A stretch of DNA of 64,000 bases from NCBI GenBank assembly GCA_026874595.1, contig CM049322.1, positions 32,818,340 to 32,882,339 on the forward strand. The letters run 5' to 3'. The notes under the pieces are model-generated. The model searched no databases and was not told where the DNA came from. It saw only the letters and a list, made by a program, of their open reading frames with translations. Source of the DNA: Sipunculus nudus. Taxonomy: Eukaryota > Annelida > Sipuncula > Golfingiida > Sipunculidae. The translations under genes were made by a program, and so were the position numbers. Position 1 is the first letter of the stretch, and each line of letters begins with the position of its first letter. Below are positions 52,641 to 64,000 of this stretch, piece by piece.

Positions 52641-53390
52641 CATTATCTCTCTGCATTTTTCCCACGAATTTCTACTTGCATCGTTTGCAAGATTTAACAT
52701 AGACTATATTTCTGTGAAACCATTTGTCTACCTTAATTTTGTTTTTTTTAAAGCTTAAATTAAATTAATTAGAACAACAATACAGTTATTTATAACCCTG
52801 ACAGGTCATAAAGAATCGTGTTAAACTAGTGTCAGCACATTAAATAGCAAACACATAAAATCAAGCTGAAATATATTCACGTTTGTTAATCATCATGGGA
52901 AAATTTAGACTCGTACCCTGCTTGTATTTTTTTTCTGTAAATGATAAGAACAGGTCCTGTCACTTGGACAATTTACTCATCATAAATTGATTTCTGCAAC
53001 TACATTCTTATAGATTAATGCAATGATAAAACACTGACCTAGAGCTACATTATCAATTTATGAAGTAGTTTTCTTTATTATTACTAAGGTATATATATTG
53101 TAAATCTTACAATATATATCATAAGATAATTGTATCTCTCTTAAAGTGATTGTAACATGTGCTTAAAGCACACAGGAGTAATTTTTAACATTACCAGCCC
53201 ATGAAGAAAACTTCTTATCAATTCCAAGCCTAAATAGATTAATACATGTAAAGAAATTCTTCTTTTTCTTTCAAAACTTTTAACAACAGTGATCAATTTA
53301 ACATACATAAATTGCACAATCCCTTTTGATTTTTTTTGTTTGTTGTTCTCTCTAAGATGGAGGTTTATTCATCTCATCTGAGTTCAAAGT
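52641..53390. repeat. AT-rich, with a 13-bp-arm hairpin at 53,091-53,119
   Basis: ATATATATTGTAA-atc-TTACAATATATAT is a perfect short palindrome. Otherwise nothing is seen. Confidence 0.7.
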
Positions 53391-53960
53391 AGACCCTCTA
53401 TTTGTTGTACACAAAGCCCTCTGCTTCCGCTTGCAGATATTTTCCCCCCCTCAATTGTGGTCTATTTAAAGGTGCATATAAAATCTTCTGTATTTTGCAG
53501 GAAGGTAATTTGACGTAATGTAAAATCCTAATTATACACCATGCCCACGTGGGGTTCATTTCCGTGGGGATGACAGGCTAGTTAGACACTGGTAAGTTGG
53601 GTGCAGTCTGACATGTCATGTATTCATACACCCCGCATCCAAAGACTTAATTATGACCAGGTCTGACCCACCATCAAATGCATCGTGTGCAGTATTGTCC
53701 GGAAAAGAAGTCGTCAAACGTCAGCGAATAAATCACGGCAAGTAGCCACTTGTCACCGCGGCAACAGTCTCCGCAAACTAGCAACCGGCGATGCAGTCAC
53801 GCTTCACTCAACATGGGATCCGTGAAGAAAATTATACCCTGTCTGTGGTAATGATGGCTTCCAAGCAGAACCCCCGATTCCACCCCGGGCAAGCACCCAC
53901 GATGCACCAGTCACAACAACTATCTCCACCAGTGGAAACTTAAGCAGATTGTCATTTCAT
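53391..53960. promoter_or_regulatory. GC-balanced island with CCACGTGG palindrome, candidate regulatory region
   Basis: Contains the E-box palindrome CCACGTGG (53,545-53,552), GATGACAGG (TALE-type core TGACAG) and TTAATTATGACC. There is no reading frame of note on either strand. The label rests on composition and motif density only. Confidence 0.3.
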
Positions 53961-54969
53961 ACAATATAATAACAGTTATTAGTCCAGGCTTGGTATGCAA
54001 ATAGAAGCCCAATAAAAAGAACTAATAACTGTTTCTGATGTAAATATGAAAGCCATAGCCAAGCTTTATTGTTGCCTTGTAATGGTAATCAAGAGTTGTG
54101 ACAACCTTAATGACATACCCCTCAGGAAATATGATGAACATAATCTGAATGAACTCCAGCTTGTTGAAACACTAAAGATGATATACTACTTTTGCAGTTG
54201 CAATTTTAGGTCTATTGTCTGTTCCCAAAAGTTGTGCCCATTGAAATTTAGCAGTTATTCTCTCAAACTTAAATATTACCACACAGTTTGACACTAAAGT
54301 GAATAAGCCACTAAAGGCCTGATATAAGACAAAAACCCTCTTGACCAGGGATCGACATTGATGGTTAACCTCTTGCCTAAGGCAATTTAAGGCAATTTAA
54401 AACTGTGGCAAGTGGTGCAACATAACCATTTACACAAAGGCCTGAATCTTAACCAATCTTAAGTTGGCCACTTTATTTTCAGGAAAAGTGAAATCATATT
54501 TTAATACCTAGAGCTTTAATAACATGCATGTTTTAATCTATGCAAATGCCAAAGAGAAAAATAATAAACAAAATAATCATGTGTGTTGCATTTTTGATGA
54601 TCTGAAGTGTGTATGCATGATCCAGCTATTAAATTTTGATCTGATCAAATTTAACATATTGAATCCTAAAACGTTAGAAGACATTACCACCTTTGTGATT
54701 GTATGATATATTCATGCAGAATGAAGAGGTGATGCAAGAAAACATAAAATGTCCACCATGTCTACATCATGCACAGAGGGTCTGAGTAACTGTCACTTAC
54801 ATTTACCTCATCCCCAAAGGGAAGGGTGAGGGTACAGAAATCAGACATGTTTGTGTATGCATGTGTATGTATTTTATGTAAGCACACCAAAATTCACAAT
54901 TTAAAATTCCACTTAGAAATTTTACACCAGGTAGGGCTCTATAATATCTGGAATACTTCTAGAATTTAC

Positions 54970-55024
<55 letters not shown>

Positions 55025-55047
55025 CTCTGTTTCTAGAATTCACAAGG

Positions 55048-55075
<28 letters not shown>
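54970..55075 (+). repeat. Two (TA)n runs in a duplicated TCTAGAATT-YACARGGATA context
   Basis: (TA)n at 54,975-55,021 and 55,049-55,071, each preceded by TCTAGAATT(T/C)ACA(G/A)GGATA, so the microsatellite and its flank were tandemly duplicated (about 75-85 bp). The frame 54,826-55,086 is Tyr/Ile repeat and not a gene. Confidence 0.95.
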
Positions 55076-55078
<3 letters not shown>

Positions 55079-55199
55079 TGTTCTAGTTGCATTTATTCCT
55101 ATCTATTCTGTGACATTTTATTATGTGGGCTTTATTATCTTTGTTCATTTCAAACTGTTAACACTGAAAATATCAAGCAATGATTAAAACACTGAATGA

Positions 55200-55510
55200 A
55201 CTTATTCTGTTAAACCGCCATTATGACAATTCACCCCCTTTCTCCCGAGAATGAAATTGCCCATAAAGACTCTGTCCTGTGTTATCAAAAAATGGCCCCA
55301 TTACCTAATGATGCACTTACCTATAAGGGAGCTAATTTGACGGCACTTAAAATGTCAGTTTGTGCCAATGAAGCTAAACGCTTCACAGTGAGATGCTTTC
55401 TGACATTGAACCAACCTGACATCGTAATTATTACATTCATTCTCACTATTATACTGTCAATCAGGAATGAAACCTGCGACAAAGACTTGTGATATTGGTC
55501 AGGCTGCTGG
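55200..55510. promoter_or_regulatory. Short GC-balanced island open on both strands, candidate regulatory element
   Basis: An 89-codon plus frame (55,223-55,492) and a 69-codon minus frame overlap. The peptides have no recognisable domain, and splice signals that would fit the RhoGEF gene are not apparent. Conserved non-coding DNA is my preferred reading. Confidence 0.25.
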
Positions 55511-55847
55511 GATACCGTGGTTAGCCTCATATTTGTGGGGTAAAATTTTCCCCATTTTCAAAAGAGAGTGAGGGTTAATTCCATTTTTGCAATCTTACCA
55601 TACAACAACTTAATATAATAGTTATTACAATATCAATTTAATATATGCACATAATCTGAACAGTTTTAAGAAGACAGAAGGGAATATCAAACCAGTGGAA
55701 ATTCTCCTTGAAAATCTGATTCAAAGAAAAATTTTTAATTTCATTTTAAATTACAAAAGACATGATAAAGGAAAACAAAATTTTAAATGACTTTTTGTTT
55801 TTTTTATTTCCAGTGATGTTCCCTTTATACTATGTGACCTATTGTCA

Positions 55848-57999
55848 GTGTATATGTTGAGGCCCAGAGTAGAATTTGGCCCAATTTAAAACTGGGCCAG
55901 CCCAGATCAAAATATTGATTTGGACTGGCCAAGATCAAAATTCTAATCTGGGCCAGACCAGTTTTAAACTGGGTCAGCCCAGATTAAAATTTTGATCTGG
56001 GCCGCTCCAAAATCAAAATCCTGTGGTGAAGACTTCAGGATTTAAATCTGGTCTGGACTGATTTTAAACTGGGCCAGCCGAGATTAAAATTTTGATCTGG
56101 GCCAGTCAGGTTAACAATCCTGTGGTGGACTTATTTTAAACTGGACCAGCCCAGATCAGAATCCTAATCTACTCCTAGGCTAGCTTCTATTACACTGTTT
56201 TTACCTGGCTGGCCTTTAATCAATTCCAAGAATTTGTAAAACATTGTAAGTCGATAATAATTAATATTTTATGAATTTATTTCATATTCTATGAAAATAT
56301 CATTGGTTGGACTCCTGTCATATTTATTTTGAAATTTTACCTCTTATGTGAAATTTCTAAAATATAATTTTAAAATAATCATGTTAAACATTGGTATTTT
56401 ACAGCTAAAAACTACAAATATTGCTTGCAGAACATGTGCATTAATTCAACAAACTAAAACAAAATTAAATCAATAATTATTAATATATATGTTACACAAT
56501 GTTAAGCTTGTGATCCAAGATCTGAAAATTTAAAATTTTATTTTTTATTTAAAGTTACTTATCATTTATCATAAGTTGGGGTTTTTGGTCTGTGATCCCC
56601 CCCCCCCCCCCCCCCCCCCCGTCACCCATTAAAAAATTTGCTCATATTGTAACGTTGGACCTAGAACTTATAACATACTACACATTAAGGAAAGAAGGCC
56701 CTAAAACATCTTTTAAGATACCTGAACTTAAGTAATTGAAATAAGTTGACTGAAATTTAACAAACAGAAATGTATATATCTAGTGTACATAAATTAGGTT
56801 GATATTTGCTAATTTGTGTGAATTATTAACACAATCATAATGTATTTAGATAGAACAATAGGAACAATATTCACCAATTCAGCATTTTTACAACTGAAGG
56901 TAGAGAGTATTTGTATTGCAGCATTTTACTATCTTCAATTTAGATTAGTTATCAGTTAATAGATAAGCTTTTTTTAAGTTATTAACACCAAAGTGAAACC
57001 TCCACTATGTTTGTCACCCTCTGAAATAAAATTCTTATCCAATTTTCACGCATGTTCACCACTATTTTTAGGACTGCCAAATGACAGCAATTATATCATT
57101 TTCTCAGCTGTGGATTTTCTGCTATTGGAAATTACAGTAATGGTATCACAAAACTCTCCCTAGCCTAATATTAGGGCACAATGTCATGCAGCTCACCAAA
57201 ATGAGCATCAAGACTAATAAATTACTTTTGTTCACTTATAAATGAGTAAAGCTAGTTTTTAATTATGCATGTATATATTTAATATTACACATGTAATTTT
57301 GATATTCAGAACAGAAAATTATCTCATTTAAGTGGAAAATTTTGATATTAAGTCAAGTAGATGTCTCAGAAATGACACATATTCTAAACTGTGATTAATT
57401 ATGGTAGTTGGTTTAGGTGAAGTTCAAATGTGAACTTGCATGCTTGAAGAATAGATGAAACCAAAGAAGCACATTACATTTGTTTGTTAGCTTTTTCCTC
57501 ACTAAAATATTAATAATAGATTTTAAATGATCTTGTTCATTATGTGACTGGGCCCTTCAAAATGGTGTATCTGGAATAAATGTTTACTGTATTATCTAAT
57601 TTAAGATGATAAAAATCAAGCTAGCCTAAGATAAGATTAGGATTCTGATCTGGTTAGGCCCAGTTTAAAATCAGTCAACCACAGGATTGTAATCTTGACT
57701 AGCCCTGATTAAAATTTTGATCTGGGCCAGCCCAGTTTAAAATCAGTCCACCACAGGATTGTAAACTTAACCAGCCCAGATCAAAATTCTAATCTGGGCC
57801 AGCCCGGTTTAAAATCAGTCCAGACCAGATTTAAATTCTGAAGTCTTCACCACAGGATTTTAATCTGGACCGGCCCAGATCAAAATTTTAATCTGGGCTG
57901 CCCAGTTTAAAACTGGTCTGGCCTAGATTAGAATTTTGATCTGGACCGGTCCAGTTTTAAATTGGGCCAAATTCTAATCCGGGCCTTGACATATACACA
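55848..57999. mobile_element. 2.15-kb foldback-type transposon with long subrepeated inverted arms
   Basis: Left arm 55,848-56,186 and right arm 57,618-57,999 are inverted copies. Outer ends GTGTATATGT(TG/CA)AGGCCC and inner ends CCTAGGCTAGCTT / CTTAGGCTAGCTT match. Inside each arm a GGGCCAGCCCAGAT module and its complement ATCTGGGCC alternate, separated by ATYAAAATTYT. The 1.4-kb centre is AT-rich, has a run of 24 C (56,597-56,620) and no open frame, so the element is non-autonomous. No clear target duplication was seen. Confidence 0.85.
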
Positions 58000-58150
58000 T
58001 ATTCACAATGATTTTGCAAGATTCAACTAGGAATCAGGAGAAGGGGTACATTATTTCTGTTGTGTCTCAACTTAAGAACATTCTTCAATTATCGCGTGAC
58101 TAATTTTACAATATAATGACAAATATTAGGCAAAAAAAATAAAAGGTAAG

Positions 58151-58385
58151 ATTCTCAGGCACTGTCCAGGTCAATTTTAACCCCCTGCATCAAAAATTTT
58201 TATTTTGATTTTCATCTTTCAAGAAGATAAAATAATACAATTTTGATCAGATTTCCTTTGTTATGTAGTGCTTATACCTGTTTAGCCATAAAATTCTAAC
58301 ATTTTTATCGAAACATACAAAAAAGGTAAAAAAAAAAACATCACCAACCCACACTGATTTCTGAAAAAAGTGCCTGAAAACCATA
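58151..58385 (+). mobile_element. Dispersed repeat, copy 2; possible small MITE
   Basis: Homologous to 50,746-51,012. The ends TTCTCAGGCACT and AGTGCCTGAAAA form imperfect inverted repeats of about 11 bp, which suggests a small MITE. Copy 1 keeps the right end (AGTGTCTGAGAA) but its left end is unclear. Confidence 0.6.
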
Positions 58386-58899
58386 CTTTTTTTTATTTGG
58401 CCTTATAAATAATTTATTTTTTTTTTTTATTCCCTGCTATTCATTTCAATAACTAGAAGATAATTTAGGCAAAACACTGAAAGTTTACAAGGTTTACATT
58501 ATTTGTAAAAGTTACCAATCTGTTTAGCAAGTTAAAGCTGTTTTTACAGATATCTGAATTTAAAACTTTTACATAATAGAGTTTGAAATAAATGTGCATC
58601 TTTAGGTAATTTCATACACTCTGTTCATGCTGAAATAAAATTTTATCTGCAGTGTGAGTTTTAAATCTCTCTCCTTCCACATAATATAATATAATATAAT
58701 ATAATATAATATTTAATGATGTAATTTAAATGTATTAACTGTATTTAATGTACTAATTTCACATTTACTGCAGAAAAAGGGTAACTGAGATGCATTTGTC
58801 ATTGGCATATCAACTTTAGCTTCAGATAGCTGTGTTCTTGCATGGCTTTTAGCATTTAAACTGTCACTCTTAATTTGTCAATGATGCACTGGACCAGTG
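58386..58899. repeat. AT-rich, with (ATAAT)n at 58,680-58,712
   Basis: A pentanucleotide microsatellite of about six units; nothing else is seen. Confidence 0.85.
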
Positions 58900-59400
58900 C
58901 TGAAATACAACGTAAATCACCGCATGTAGCCAAGTGTGACGTAACCTGAAAAGACCTTTGGTGTGTGAGAGGGCCAGTAAACGTGGAATATTCTGAAGGG
59001 TTACAATACTACCGACAATTACATTTGCGAGCGATTGAGTCTGGGGCACACGAGAGCAGCAACCTTATTATTAGCCATTCAAAGTGGCTGTTGCTTTGTA
59101 AACCAATTTCTGCCAAAGATGGGCGAGATGGATGGCATTTATCTCGGAGAGTTTAGAACAAATCAAGGAGCATGACGTCGACGTTCGTTCCGAAGACAAT
59201 GCTATCACCGGTCGATGTTACACCCTATCATTACATGCGCACGTTCGCCGGACTGATTACTGGTGCTTTACTCTCTGCATCGGTGGTTGCGGAGAAATGT
59301 ATTATAAATCTGCGTGGTCTACTACCCATGGCGGCTCGATACGGTGTGGCCTTGCAACCTGTTCACACCTAATCAACAAGCATGAATAGATACTAAGCTA
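58900..59400. promoter_or_regulatory. GC-balanced island with CRE-like motifs, candidate regulatory region
   Basis: TGACGTAA (58,937-58,944) and TGACGTCG (near 59,173) are CREB/ATF or PAR-bZIP-type cores. Overlapping plus frames of 63-85 codons have no domain. Composition contrasts sharply with the AT-rich flanks. The function is inferred. Confidence 0.3.
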
Positions 59401-61100
59401 TCTGACACTTGATAGCAGGAAATAAAATCTTAATGAACAGTAAAATGACTAAAAAACATTGGTGCATTTACATGAAGAACAAACTGATAACATGCATTAG
59501 AGACAAAATTTTAAGGGCTATTTAAAAGAAATAATGTAGCCTAAAAAAAGTTGATAAAATGCATGGCTTTACTGCATACATTGAAAACCCCTGGTTTGCT
59601 TTGTTTTAGAAAAGTCAGTGACCTATCAACTGCATTCAGAAGACCATATGATAAAAAATATCATTCATATTTCCAGTTTTAAGGATTTCTATGACATTGC
59701 CTATTAGAATGATATTGGAAAAAAAACTTAGAAGATACCACAGACTTTAAGCCTTTTACTGTTTACAAGCCTCTAAAGAGCACTCAAAATGGGCAACTAG
59801 AATGCCATGATATGTGTAGATTCTTTCAGGACAAAATTATTGCATATTATTTCTAAGTTTCCATGATTTTCAGTAATTTTCAGCAAACCCTCTTGGTGGG
59901 AACTGTTGAAAATTTGATAAAGATACAAAAAAATCTTGATGAGATATCGCTGTTTGTGTTAATATAAATAGTGTCTGGATTTGCCGGAAATCTAAAATAA
60001 ATGTAAACAGGAAAGGGTTAAAGGTATAAAGGTCAATGGGTCATATCATAAGGCAGCAGCCATTGCTACAGTTGTTCAGAAAAAATTGCCATATATTTCT
60101 GATGTTTTGGTCTAGATATATTCATCATCCTTTTGTTGTCACATCATTAAAACCTCTCAATGATATTTTGAAAAATTCCCAAAATTTTACCCTCTTTAAA
60201 AACTCCAGATTTCACACTTCCAATTATATGAACTTTGAGGGATTTTAGGAATGAACAGCTAAGACAGATTATGTACTTCCAAACTACGATATGAATCTGA
60301 AGAATGACTGATTGAACAACTAAGATTAAATAATTGTTTTATTATAACTGCAGAATACAACTGATGAATAGTTGTACCTGACCATATTTATTTGTAATTC
60401 ATGTATACTCTTTGCTTTTCAACCTTAGGCTTTCAAACAAATTATTATCCCCCTGGTAGTTTTCTTATAGTAAATGGTTAATTTCTGAAAAATAATATAT
60501 CTAAATTCATTCTTAAACTGAATTTTATGTATTACTAACTGTTATAGTACTTACTTATTACACCATAACTTGCACATTAATTTGTATTACTTTAAATAAA
60601 TGAAATATAAACCATAGTGTTCACTTGATCCTCTGTATTTCAACATATCAGCTGGCTGTAAGAATGTTGCTAAGTTATGAGTGCATGCATGCACTAAAAT
60701 ATAGAAGTATAGCATTTGTATTTGACAGAACTATACCTATAATATACATAAATAACTATATATTTCTAATCATATGTTTCATAAAACGGAAGATGCAATA
60801 TAATTGAAAAAGGAAGAGTCTGAAGGAATAGCAGCCCCAAGCCTATCTTTCTGTAAGCTTACTCCTTACTAGTAAATAACCATATTTCTATCCATTAAAT
60901 GTATGAATTATTATCTTTCAGGAAATGTTTTTTTTTTATATTTTTATAACATATAACATGACCAAATAGTTCAAATTTTCACAGAAAATTATGATCTTTT
61001 TAGAAAAACTTGCCAAATCTTGTCAATTATACCATTGCAAATTTAGCCTTAAAATATAATTCATGAACTTCCTTCTATTAATCTTTTGAAGTTTAAGTAC
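59401..61100. other. AT-rich non-coding, nothing seen
   Basis: No repeat array, exon or island recognised. Confidence 0.45.
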
Positions 61101-61107
61101 CAAGTAT

Positions 61108-61255
61108 GGAAAGATAACAGGAGAAAATGTAGAAGATAACAGGAGAAAAATGTATATAACAAGAGAAAATGTAGAGAATAACAGGAGAAAATGTAGAAAA
61201 TAACAGGAGAAAATGTAGAAAGTAATAGAAGACAATGTAGAAAATAACAGGAGAA
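61108..61255 (+). repeat. 21-22-bp tandem repeat, about 7 copies
   Basis: The unit is close to AACAGGAGAAAATGTAGAAA, with GATAAC/AATAAC junctions. The 70-codon minus frame 61,023-61,235 is its translation. Confidence 0.9.
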
Positions 61256-61369
61256 AATATAAATGGAAAAGGTTTGGATCAGTAAGAGAAGAGCTTGTGG
61301 TGCTAAAAAAAAAGATGTTAAATATTTAACGTGATAATGATTCTGTCAGCATCCCAAACACTCAGATGA

Positions 61370-62210
61370 AGATGCCATAAATCGGGGCTGTCAATCGTGC
61401 TTATCTAATTGAGAACACCTGTAAAATCGTCATGGTCGTCGCTGATAATTTTCAGGATGCAAAGCAGCAGGTAAAGACATTATGTAAATTTAACGCTAGG
61501 GTGAAGCAAACTGTGAACGGAAGATGAGTTCCTTTTTTCCGGTGGCTTCCTGCGAGTCGTTAGAAAAGAAGAACGGATATCAAGTCATTCATAAAGCCAG
61601 CCACAGCGGTGGAATGAGAAATGGCCACCATATTCTGCAATAAGCCCCCCACAAGGTTCGTTTGAAATAAAATTGTCACACGCTTTATTTACCAGCTGTG
61701 GTATTGGTTCATGCCTGGGAGGCTGCGAGACACAATAGAAATTATAGCATCCTTCGTTTAGATGACTCGATATTAAAATGCCACCAGGGTAAACCACAAA
61801 CCTTACGTTCCCGAAATACAAAAACCTTCACATCTCTCCTACGGGGACAGCATTTAGAAATTAGCAAGTGTAATTAAGTGGGGAAAAGATATAAATGTCA
61901 GTACTTGATATATCCCCATGCAATCCTTCCTGTAGAGCTGCGACAAATATTAAAATGTCACGCACTTTGTATTTCTGCTCAGCGGGGCTCGGCAGAAAGA
62001 GTGCCGCTTAATTGCGACAATTTACAGTCACAGAATGGCTGCCCACGATTCACTGAAACAACACAGGGATTTGTCAATAGCTTTTGTCCTGATTGTAAAG
62101 GAGACTCACCCTGCGGACAGGAAGATTGGCACGGGTGTATCCCTTGTACATCATTCCTTAGAAACTGTCTGACATCTCCAAACTCATTTATTAAAGGACT
62201 TTAACTCATG
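61370..62210. promoter_or_regulatory. GC-balanced island open on both strands, candidate regulatory region
   Basis: A 108-codon plus frame (61,878-62,204) with nine or so cysteines and a 78-codon minus frame (61,585-61,821) lie here. The cysteines do not form a spacing I recognise, no signal peptide is seen, and the frame has no evident splice or promoter context. I consider it more likely conserved regulatory DNA than a gene. Confidence 0.3.
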
Positions 62211-62639
62211 TCGTGGCTGCTTTTGAGTTCATTCAAATTAAATTACTGCTCTGTAATTAAAGTGTTGAAACTGAAGTATTAAAGTAATGTGTTTTAAGTG
62301 TTTGTAGATGATTATGTCCATTATCTTATTCAGACACTGCTGTTAAATCAACTCTTTTAAAACCAAGCTTGAGTCTAAAACTGTTAAATTACAAATTCCT
62401 AAATGGTGTTCAGTAACCCATGGATTGACCCCTTTTAAAGGGCTTGTTAAATTCTATTATACTTTCATCTGCTCCTTAAATTATCATCATCATTAACATC
62501 ACTCTTTACCTTATCAAGTAGCTTTTCATATAACATCATTATAATTCATCTAAATTGTGTGTGGATATCTAAAGCATGTCTATTAACTTGTGCGGTAACT
62601 TCTAAGGCCTCTTTTAATCCTATTATATTCCTATCTCTT

Positions 62640-63610
62640 TGAGTGTTTAAATAATGAAGTTGCATGTTGCAATCCTACTATAGTCCTGTTTCTTTAAGAG
62701 TTAAAATTATGAAGTTCAGAACTTGCAATCCTACTATAGTCCTGTTTTTTTTAAGTATTAAAATTATGAAGTTCAGAATTTGCAATACTATTATAATCCT
62801 GTTTCTTTAAATGTTACAATTATGAAGTTAAGAACTTGCAATCCTACTATAGTCCTGTTTCTTTAAGTGTTAAAATTATAAAGTTCAGAGCTTGCAATCC
62901 TACTATAGTCCTGTTTCTTTAAATGTAAAATTATAAAGTTCAGAGCTTGCAATCCTACTATAGTCCTGTTTCTCTAAATGTTAAAATTATAAAGTTCAGA
63001 GCTTGCAATCCTACTATAGTCCTGTTTCTTCAAGTGTTAAAATTATAAAGTTCAGAGCTTGCAATCCTACTATAGTCCTGTTTCTTTAAGTGTTAAAATT
63101 ATAAAGTTCAGAGCTTGCAATCCTACTATAGTCCTGTTTCTTTAAATGTTAAAATTATAAAGTTCAGAGCTTGCAATCCTACTATAGTCCTGTTTCTTTA
63201 AGTGTTAAAATTATAAAGTTCAGAGCTTGCAATCCTACTATAGTCCTGTTTCTTTAAGTGTTAAAATTATAAAGTTTAGAGCTTGCAATCCTACTATAGT
63301 CCTGTATCTTTAAATGTTAAAATTATAAAGTTCAGAGCTTGCAATCCTACTATAGTCCTGTTTCTTTAAGTGTTAAAATTATAAAGTTCAGAGCTTGAAA
63401 TCCTACTATAGTCCTGTTTCTTTAAGTGTTAAAATTATAAAGTTCAGAGCTTGCAATCCTACTATAGTCCTGTTTCTTTAAGTGTTAAAATTATAAAGTT
63501 CAGAGCTTGCAATCCTACTATAGTCCTGTTTCTTTAAGTGTTAAAATTATGAAGTTCAGAGCTTGCAATCCTACCATAGTCCTGTTTCTGTAAGTGTTAA
63601 AATTATGAAC
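62640..63610 (+). repeat. 56-bp tandem array, about 17 copies
   Basis: The unit is close to GCAATCCTACTATAGTCCTG + TTTCTTTAAGTGTTAAAATT + ATAAAGTTCAGAGCTT (56 bp). Inner copies are over 95% alike by eye, while copies at the left edge (62,640-62,880) are more diverged, as expected from unequal exchange that homogenises the middle. Each unit has the short palindromic ACTATAGT. Confidence 0.97.
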
Positions 63611-64000
63611 TTGCAAATTAAATTAATTTCATCATGCTTATTCTCTCAGGAATACAATTTTATATTTCAAACAATGCATCTTGTTCATATAGTCATATTT
63701 TTTTAACCCTATATATAGTTTATAAAACAGTTTTACTGAAGTATAAAAGCTATGATTCTGTAATAAATCAGCAAATTAAAACATTTAATTTGCTTTAACT
63801 ATAACCATCTTGTGGCAATACAAGTAATTAAATTGAAGGAAGTTATGATCTTGTGAATTATATAATTCATACTCCTTTGTATTTTATACTATTCAAACAC
63901 AATATATATTAAAGGATAGGATCAATTGTTTAATATAGAATGTTATAATAAATTAATTAAATATATTAAATGAAATGAAGATATTCTAATATTGTATGGA
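63611..64000. other. AT-rich window end, nothing seen
   Basis: Very AT-rich, with ATTAATT runs. No feature. Confidence 0.5.

Noticed and set aside
54826-55086. Plus frame with a long Tyr/Ile alternation
   Set aside because: Translation of (TA)n.
1-64000. CRISPR arrays, bacterial operons, phage or viral genes, reverse transcriptase or transposase frames
   Set aside because: The tandem arrays have no unique spacers, and no frame shows such domains; the sequence is animal nuclear DNA.

Overview
This is animal nuclear DNA: AT-rich, full of introns, microsatellites, minisatellites and small transposon remnants, with no bacterial-style gene packing. I infer a lophotrochozoan, most likely a bivalve mollusc, because the repeat ending near 10,255 (GGAC-rich tract, 'CTATAGCTC' hairpin, 'GAGCTAAAAA') and the 'TCGCGA' MITE at 11.4-11.8 kb look like families I remember from bivalve genomes. 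That is recall, not a search result.

One protein-coding gene can be supported. It lies on the minus strand, runs from 34,528 leftward to at least 1,761 (possibly to a stop at 817), and is the single RGS-RhoGEF of the ARHGEF11/ARHGEF12 (PDZ-RhoGEF/LARG; Drosophila RhoGEF2) family. Seventeen exons with matching splice phases give about 740 codons: the C-terminal two thirds of the RGS-like domain, a low-complexity linker with conserved GRSESL and RxRSD motifs, a complete DH domain and most of a PH domain. The N-terminal exons (PDZ domain, start of the RGS-like domain) were not found and presumably lie beyond position 64,000. Such proteins link G-alpha-12/13 to RhoA activation. A candidate alternative exon or alternative first exon sits at 18,538-18,583.

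The introns hold several structured elements. They include a TA-flanked 1.07-kb inverted-repeat element with a 5S-rRNA-derived core (2,685-3,754), a pogo-like MITE beside the first DH exon (7,039-7,314) and a 408-bp MITE (11,389-11,796). There is a run of TCAAGGTCA nuclear-receptor half-sites (14.9 kb), a 31-bp minisatellite (19.4-20.2 kb), a GTCAC-N5-GTGAC repeat (23.3-23.6 kb), a cluster of CTCF-core-like sites (23.8-29.6 kb), an 18-bp perfect hairpin (32.1 kb) and a roughly 50-copy 35-bp minisatellite lying directly upstream, in transcript sense, of the first recognised exon (34.6-36.4 kb).

From 36.4 to 64 kb I see no exon I can defend. This stretch is either a very long 5' intron or intergenic. 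It holds AGAC- and GATGAT-rich tracts, a tRNA-derived SINE head (40.5 kb), a 2.15-kb foldback-type transposon with arms of about 340-380 bp (55.8-58.0 kb), two copies of another dispersed repeat (50.75 and 58.17 kb), a 56-bp tandem array of about 17 copies (62.6-63.6 kb), and several GC-balanced islands in AT-rich DNA that look like candidate regulatory elements.
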